From positions 1 through 16,884 of the forward strand of contig CAYICL010000011.1 in assembly GCA_964361885.1 (NCBI GenBank): a stretch of DNA of 16,884 nt, written 5' to 3'. The notes beneath the pieces are model-generated. The model worked only from the letters and a program-made list of their open reading frames with translations. It had not been told where the DNA came from and made no database searches. Origin of the DNA: CAYICL01 sp964361885. Lineage in GTDB: Bacteria > Patescibacteriota > Microgenomatia > UBA1400 > CG1-02-47-37. Position numbers and translations under genes: made by a program. Below, in pieces: positions 13,298 to 16,884 of the stretch. The stretch's first letter is position 1. Each line of letters begins with the position of its first letter.

Positions 13298-13589
13298 CCT
13301 TCCCCCTTTCTTTCTTAATCTGTGTCAGTTTCCACATAAACAGCCTGGCCTTGCTCTTCACTTCATAAGCATCGGTGACAAAGTTTTTCGCCTGTTCCAG
13401 CATCGGCCGCGGCGTGTTTTTGGCCAAGCGCATGTACAAAGATTTATGGGTTAAATCGTCCAGAAACACCGCTAGCCTGTAAGCATAATCCTGCCACTCC
13501 CGGGAAATATATTTTTTCTTATCTAAGTCATACTTCGACAGCAAATCAAAAAGGGACTTCGGCCCGCCGCCGCGCTTTATTTTCCCCAT
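13281..13589 (-). CDS. Unrecognised small basic protein
   Basis: 102 residues, strongly basic at both ends (MGKIKRGGGPK... and KKERGKGDKKG), mostly helical in between (EWQDYAYRLAVFLDDLTHKSLYMRLAKNTPRPMLEQAKNFVTDA). No family is recognised. The basic tails suggest nucleic acid or ribosome contact, which would suit its place between pth and acyP. It overlaps pth by 13 bp and acyP by 17 bp, so all three are almost certainly translated from one mRNA. Confidence 0.8.
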   Translation of the reverse strand: MGKIKRGGGPKSLFDLLSKYDLDKKKYISREWQDYAYRLAVFLDDLTHKSLYMRLAKNTPRPMLEQAKNFVTDAYEVKSKARLFMWKLTQIKKERGKGDKKG

Positions 13590-14125
13590 ATAGTTTTTAT
13601 AATATTTATAATCGTTATTTTGATTTTCTCCCTCTCCTCCGGCCGGAAGTTTTGCAGCACATACTCTTCCCCACTCATATTAATCCTTCTTCTGATACCA
13701 ATTTCTGAATGGCGAATGCCATTCAAACTTTGATTATCTTTGCCAGCTTTACCCCGCGAATGCGGGGCCCTATTATCGATACCGACTCTTACATGCCAAA
13801 AATTTTTGGTGCCTAGTTGTTGGTAAATCGACTGCAGGCCGTTATGCACTTTCGGCCCTTTAGCAAAAGAGATTTTGTACTTCCCCAATTCAATATCCAA
13901 ATCATCATGAATCACGTAAAGTTCGTTTTTATCCAAAGGGTATTTCTTCACCAGTTTTTTTACCTCGACTCCTGACCGGTTCATAAACGTCTGCGGCTTT
14001 AATAAAACCATATTTTTACCCTGAGCTTGTCGAAGGGCCAGCTCATCCACCACCCAAAAACCAATATTATGCCGGTTATTTTTATACTTCTCTCCCGGAT
14101 TGCCCAAACCCACAATTAACTTCAT
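13577..14125 (-). CDS. pth: Peptidyl-tRNA hydrolase carrying three palindromic elements
   Basis: 182 residues. Frees tRNA from stalled peptidyl-tRNA in the cytoplasm and is essential in most bacteria. Catalytic and binding residues are all present: GNPG (N9), NRHN (catalytic H19), KPQTFMN (43-49), HDDLD (D74) and HNGL (N95). Two regions are abnormal. After VVDELA (25-30), the roughly 20 residues that lead to the KPQTFMN block in E. coli Pth are gone, replaced by LRQAQGK from a repeat. After the RVGI strand, residues 117-149 are extra, encoded by two more palindromes (13695-13728 and 13752-13767), before the usual YVLQNF helix. The frame is intact throughout, so the protein is probably made and functional. 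It begins in a 4-bp overlap with the phosphoribosyltransferase gene. Confidence 0.93.
   Translation of the reverse strand: MKLIVGLGNPGEKYKNNRHNIGFWVVDELALRQAQGKNMVLLKPQTFMNRSGVEVKKLVKKYPLDKNELYVIHDDLDIELGKYKISFAKGPKVHNGLQSIYQQLGTKNFWHVRVGIDNRAPHSRGKAGKDNQSLNGIRHSEIGIRRRINMSGEEYVLQNFRPEEREKIKITIINIIKTIWGK
13695..13728. repeat. 34-bp palindromic repeat, copy 2 (inside pth)
   Basis: 33 of 34 bases match 4783-4816, with 29 in a perfect run. The hairpin arms GAATGGC and GCCATTC are at 13707-13724. It encodes LNGIRHSEI in a loop that other peptidyl-tRNA hydrolases do not have. Confidence 0.9.
13752..13767. repeat. Hairpin CCCCGC-GAAT-GCGGGG in pth
   Basis: A 6-bp G+C stem around GAAT, encoding APHSRG in the extra loop of pth, 23 bp from the 34-bp repeat. 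It shares the octamer GCGAATGC with that repeat and with the hairpin at 3737-3752. Confidence 0.55.
14019..14037. repeat. CCCTGAG...TCGAAGGG element, copy in pth
   Basis: 19 bp, the same outer blocks as 12024-12043 with a 4-base centre CTTG. It encodes LRQAQG at the place where about 20 residues of pth are missing, so arrival of the element may have gone together with a deletion. Confidence 0.72.
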
Positions 14126-14745
14126 TGTAGTAATTTTATCACTTCTTCATCAGCCACCTGTGGGAAATCTTCATAGAACTGGCCTACTGCCCAAAAATCA
14201 TCTGTTGTATATAAACTTACCCACTTATCTACCTTGGGCTTTAGTCTTGCCTCTGTGTCTTTAGCCGCCACCGGCACTGCCACTACCACCTTCAGGGAGA
14301 GACCTTGAAGGTATTTTATCGCGGCTTCCATGGTCATCCCCGTCGCTATCCCGTCATCTATTAAAACAACTGTTTTAATCCCGCGCAGCCTTTGGCCAAG
14401 CGGGACTCCATTTCTGAATTTTTTTACATATCCCTTAATCTTCTCTCTTACCCTCTCTTCCTCCTCTTTTAAATACTGCCTGTCTATCCTCCCCTTAAAT
14501 CTCTCATCCCAGACCGGCTCACCCTCTTCCGCCACTGCTCCCACTGCCAACTCCGGATTGTTCGGATAGCCAAGTTTTTTTGTCACTATCACCCCCATCG
14601 GCCACTGCAATTTTTCCGCCACCACTTTAGCTACGACCACTCCGCCTCTGGGAATCCCTAACACTACTCCCTGTTTAAGCTTTAACTCCGCCAAAAACTT
14701 AGCCAGCTGCTCTCCAGCCTCAACTCTGGTTTTAAACCTTAGCAT
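14122..14745 (-). CDS. Phosphoribosyltransferase-family protein
   Basis: 207 residues of the type I phosphoribosyltransferase fold. VVLGIPRGGVVVAKVVAEKL (27-46) and the PRPP-binding loop VVLIDDGIATGMTMEAAI (126-143) are clear. This is the subgroup of stand-alone proteins annotated only as 'phosphoribosyltransferase', related to nucleobase salvage enzymes but with unproved substrate. VTKKLGYPNNPELAVGAVAEEG (54-75) is also typical of that subgroup. A palindrome at 14288-14312 encodes the LQGLSLK helix after the PRPP loop. It starts 1 bp after the upstream stop with no good ribosome binding site, so it probably relies on reinitiation. Confidence 0.88.
   Translation of the reverse strand: MLRFKTRVEAGEQLAKFLAELKLKQGVVLGIPRGGVVVAKVVAEKLQWPMGVIVTKKLGYPNNPELAVGAVAEEGEPVWDERFKGRIDRQYLKEEEERVREKIKGYVKKFRNGVPLGQRLRGIKTVVLIDDGIATGMTMEAAIKYLQGLSLKVVVAVPVAAKDTEARLKPKVDKWVSLYTTDDFWAVGQFYEDFPQVADEEVIKLLQ
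14288..14312. repeat. Palindromic element shared with the plus-strand ATP-grasp gene
   Basis: Ten-base arms ACCTTCAGGG and CCTTGAAGGT (one mismatch) around AGAGA. On the minus strand the 16-base run from GGTCTC to GAAGG is identical to 1585-1600. It is read as LQGLSLK in both genes. Confidence 0.45.
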
Positions 14746-14746
14746 A

Positions 14747-15091
14747 CTACTTCATCTTATTTACTTGTTTCCGGCTAAACTTACCCACCACCGGCAGTTC
14801 AAATTCTTCGCCGTTGTAAGCTTTGTAAATACAAATCAACCAGGCAATAAAACCGACGATCATCACCAATGGCGATAATAACCAGCCAATTACCGGCACA
14901 AAGCTGATTACCGTTAAAACAGCAAAAAACACTAATGACTGCATCGCATGAAACCGGATCTTCATGTTCTCTTTCTCCGCCAGTAAAAACACTAAACCGG
15001 TAATCCAGCCCAAGACGTAGCATAAAGCCGCTGCCGTATTTTCCGGCAACCCAAAGGCTACCGTTTTACCTGCTTCTTTTTTTACTACCAT
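14747..15091 (-). CDS. DUF4870-like (Tic20-like) small membrane protein
   Basis: 114 residues with about three membrane helices (roughly 19-38, 49-66 and 70-88). The pattern ALCYVLGWITGLVFLLAEKENMKIRFHAMQSLVFF, with RFHAMQS between two helices, is characteristic of the DUF4870/Tic20-like family of unknown function. The only gene here with a full-consensus Shine-Dalgarno (AAGGAGGTGA), so it should be well translated. It sits between endonuclease Q and the phosphoribosyltransferase with no gaps to speak of. Confidence 0.88.
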   Translation of the reverse strand: MVVKKEAGKTVAFGLPENTAAALCYVLGWITGLVFLLAEKENMKIRFHAMQSLVFFAVLTVISFVPVIGWLLSPLVMIVGFIAWLICIYKAYNGEEFELPVVGKFSRKQVNKMK

Positions 15092-15097
15092 AGCCCC

Positions 15098-15107
15098 TCA
15101 CCTCCTT
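15098..15107 (-). promoter_or_regulatory. Consensus Shine-Dalgarno of the DUF4870-like gene
   Basis: AAGGAGGTGA, fully complementary to the usual 16S rRNA tail, ends 6 nt before the ATG at 15091 and directly follows the stop of the endonuclease Q gene. It shows that this genome keeps a working anti-Shine-Dalgarno although most starts here lack the partner sequence. Confidence 0.85.
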
Positions 15108-16436
15108 TTAAAATAAACTTTGTTGTTCTAATGATGATTTTACATTAATTAATTCTTCTTGCGAAGACCAAATTTTTACCACCCCAAAGACCCCGTCATA
15201 TCCGGGTTTGACCACCATCTCCCCGCTTCTTACTCTTTTCACTCCCTCCGCTACCCTTTCCCCTGCTAATTTACTGATCAACTCCAAATCCGTCTTTAAC
15301 AAAATCTCCAGCTCCGGCCCTAACCCGCTGATCATCTGCTCATACAGCTCATCCACCCGCTTGCTCAAAACACCCACTCCTAAAACCTCGCCTAAAATCT
15401 CCTGCAAAGGCACCAGCATTACATATGGCGGTCTGTTTTTATCCTCAGGATGGTAATAGCCCACCACGCCACTCTCACTGGTTTTAGTCATTGCCTTCAA
15501 CCCGGTTTTGTCTTCAGCCAGCTCATCCACCCGATGCTCCACTCCCACCGTCAACGGCCGGCCGCAAACATGGCAGGTGGTGCCTTTTTTCCTCGTCTCT
15601 TCCGGCGACTGCACCACCCCGCAAACCCGATGGCCGGTATAGTGATACTTGCCCTCTTCCGGATGAAACTCAATCGTATAAGCAATCTTGCATCTCCCTT
15701 CCTCGTCCTGCTTAAAGGCGGAAATAATGTCTTTAAACTCCAACTTGTCTCCTTTTAGTTCCAACACCGTTGCTTCCCGGCCTAGCTTTTTCGGGCTGTG
15801 AGCATCGGAAAATGACACGATCGCCCGCTTATCCAAATCCTTAATCCGCCAGTTCATAGCCGGGTCAGAAGATAGTCCCGTTTCTACCGCATAAATCTTG
15901 TCCGCATACTTGCCAAAACATTCCTCGACCGAATCAAAGCCTGATTTTGATCCGAACATCGAGAACCAGGGAGTCCAAATATGGCTCGGCACTACCAACA
16001 CCTCTTCATCAATCCCCCAGACCAGCTCGCACATCTCCTCCATACTAAAGCCTAAAATCGGCCGGCCGTCACTCATCAAATTCCCGCCTCTTTTTTTCAA
16101 CTCCTCATTAATCTTTCCGGCTGTTTCCAAGCTTGGCGCCATAAACACCGTATGGATCCGCCTGCCCTTATTTCCTTTCGTATAAATATTGGCTATCTCA
16201 CCAGTTAACAAAAATCTGGTTGAACTACTATCCCCCTTAACCTTGTAAACTCCTTTTCCGTCTTCTTCCAGTTGTGTTTCCAGCTCCTTAAACCATAACG
16301 GATGCGTCCAATCTGCCGTTCCGATCAAATCAATCCCCTTCTTTTTGCCCCATAAAGCCAAAGTCCCTAGCACCATGTCTTTGGATACTGCCCTTGAATA
16401 CTTGGAATGAAGATGCAAATCTGCTATCACTTTCAT
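15108..16436 (-). CDS. Endonuclease Q family DNA repair nuclease (PHP domain)
   Basis: 442 residues. Endonuclease Q cuts 5' of deaminated bases (uracil, hypoxanthine) and abasic sites; it is known from archaea and some bacteria. The N-terminal PHP domain has DLHLHSKYS (6-14), a TADWTHP motif (40-46), TGEIANIY (78-85), RRIHTVFMAP (92-101), VVPSHIWTPWFSMFG (148-162) and SFSDAHSPKKLGREA (208-222), giving the expected set of metal-binding His and Asp. The zinc-binding part follows: HRVCGVV (269-275) and CHVCGRPLTVGVEHRVDELA (288-307). The ATG at 16436 fits the family start (MKVIADLH) and overlaps the stop of a small upstream frame as ATGA; an in-frame ATG at 16445 is possible. Confidence 0.9.
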   Translation of the reverse strand: MKVIADLHLHSKYSRAVSKDMVLGTLALWGKKKGIDLIGTADWTHPLWFKELETQLEEDGKGVYKVKGDSSSTRFLLTGEIANIYTKGNKGRRIHTVFMAPSLETAGKINEELKKRGGNLMSDGRPILGFSMEEMCELVWGIDEEVLVVPSHIWTPWFSMFGSKSGFDSVEECFGKYADKIYAVETGLSSDPAMNWRIKDLDKRAIVSFSDAHSPKKLGREATVLELKGDKLEFKDIISAFKQDEEGRCKIAYTIEFHPEEGKYHYTGHRVCGVVQSPEETRKKGTTCHVCGRPLTVGVEHRVDELAEDKTGLKAMTKTSESGVVGYYHPEDKNRPPYVMLVPLQEILGEVLGVGVLSKRVDELYEQMISGLGPELEILLKTDLELISKLAGERVAEGVKRVRSGEMVVKPGYDGVFGVVKIWSSQEELINVKSSLEQQSLF

Positions 16437-16534
16437 AAATAACATGCCCCGCTAATTTTACGAAAACGATACCGGCTAATGACCGTGTGAGTGCTTCGAA
16501 AAATTTTGTGGGGTAAGTCTGCTACAACATTCAT
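16433..16534 (-). CDS. Probable 33-codon leaderless gene coupled to endonuclease Q
   Basis: An ORF from ATG 16534 to TGA 16435-16433, encoding a basic peptide (MNVVADLPHKIFRSTHTVIS, then a Tyr/Arg/Phe/Lys-rich tail ending SGACYL). Too short for ordinary gene finding, but two independent signs support it: TGC TACAAT ends seven bases before the ATG, the same geometry as at the other predicted leaderless genes, and its stop overlaps the endonuclease Q start as ATGA. It could be a leader peptide that feeds ribosomes to the nuclease gene, or a small functional protein. No homolog is recognised. Confidence 0.42.
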   Translation of the reverse strand: MNVVADLPHKIFRSTHTVISRYRFRKISGACYL

Positions 16535-16541
16535 AACACCT

Positions 16542-16550
16542 ATTGTAGCA
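16542..16550 (-). promoter_or_regulatory. Extended -10 box upstream of the small ORF and endonuclease Q
   Basis: TGC then TACAAT (16547 to 16542), preceded by TT as in two other promoters here. It lies between the stop of the partial gene (16564) and the ATG at 16534. No -35 hexamer is evident. The 7-bp inverted repeat GCTACAA/TTGTAGC (16521-16549) overlaps it and could be an operator or chance. Confidence 0.52.
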
Positions 16551-16563
16551 AACCAACTTAACT

Positions 16564-16884
16564 TCAGCTCCGCGCCATTATTTCAGCCGCATTTTGCAGC
16601 AACTGCCCTTTAACCTCACTGATATCACCATCAGGGCAAACCGAGGCCCAGGTGGCATCTCTTTCTTTATCTTGATCAAAACTATCAGCAATTAATTCTG
16701 ATAAAGTTGTTTGATAGGGTAAAGTCAGAAGTTCTAGACCGTCTTTTTTTTCTACCAATAAATTCCACATAGATGCCATCTCAAAAACTCCTGATCCGTG
16801 TGGTATCCATTTTAATACCTGTAAACAGTCTGCTTCAATTTCTCGGTTCCTCATTACACCAGCCACCGCTTCCACATGGGCATT
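16564..16884 (-). CDS. C-terminal part of an unrecognised protein, 5' end outside the window
   Basis: The last 106 codons of a frame that stays open to the window edge, ending in TGA. A GTG at 16875 could start a 103-residue protein, but nothing else supports that start. The sequence is soluble and acidic (DSFDQDKERDATWASVCPDGDISEVKGQ) with no recognised motif. It reads in the same direction as the following genes but ends before their promoter, so it is probably a separate unit. Confidence 0.6.
   Translation of the reverse strand, partial: NAHVEAVAGVMRNREIEADCLQVLKWIPHGSGVFEMASMWNLLVEKKDGLELLTLPYQTTLSELIADSFDQDKERDATWASVCPDGDISEVKGQLLQNAAEIMARS

Noticed and set aside
14361..14404. Adjacent hairpins TTAAAAC/GTTTTAA and CCCGC/GCGGG in the phosphoribosyltransferase gene
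   Set aside because: They encode the region leading into the PRPP loop at normal length; taken as codon-driven coincidence.

Overview
The window looks like chromosomal DNA of a bacterium of the Candidate Phyla Radiation (Patescibacteria), most likely on the Microgenomates side. The reasons are very tight packing with 4-17 bp gene overlaps, an archaeal-type UMP kinase, an endonuclease Q, several small unknown membrane proteins, mostly weak Shine-Dalgarno sequences, and short palindromic repeats inside conserved genes. TGA works as a normal stop (lgt, the phosphoribosyltransferase and the glutamate dehydrogenase gene all end in it), which argues against the recoded Gracilibacteria and Absconditabacteria. 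Lineage is inferred, not measured. There are no tRNA, rRNA, CRISPR, transposase or phage genes, and no gene-free stretch longer than about 100 bp.

Layout: 1-930 holds the 5' part of mnmA (minus strand) and a divergent promoter pair. 937-7024 is an ATP-grasp region. A plus-strand cyanophycin-synthetase/GshF-like ligase converges on a six-gene minus-strand set: a shortened 7TM 'inactive transglutaminase-type' membrane protein, an alpha-L-glutamate-ligase-like ATP-grasp enzyme fused to a RimB-type aspartyl protease domain, a GIY-YIG protein, a Rossmann-like unknown, a third ATP-grasp ligase and another unknown. 7048-10350 is a thiol-redox block: an anchored DsbA-like protein, then trxA-trxB-gdh overlapping by 4 bp at each junction. 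10418-13041 holds a degenerate kinase-like protein, pyrH, lgt and a membrane protein. 13061-16534 holds acyP, a small unknown, pth, a phosphoribosyltransferase, a DUF4870-like membrane protein, endonuclease Q and a probable 33-codon leaderless gene. A partial unknown gene runs off the right edge.

Three themes cut across the genes. (1) Several families of short palindromic repeats sit in frame inside housekeeping genes: three in pth, two in gdh, two in mnmA, one in lgt, one in an ATP-grasp gene, and a cluster in front of the GIY-YIG gene. One is a 34-bp element present twice, 8.9 kb apart, with one mismatch and read in the same frame both times. This resembles the Rickettsia palindromic elements. 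(2) Six genes have a -10 box, five of them extended (TGn), ending exactly 6 or 7 nt before the ATG, which predicts leaderless mRNAs. (3) Three different ATP-grasp ligases, a protease fusion and a 7TM protein within 6 kb suggest a peptide-tagging or amide-ligation system whose substrate cannot be read from the sequence.
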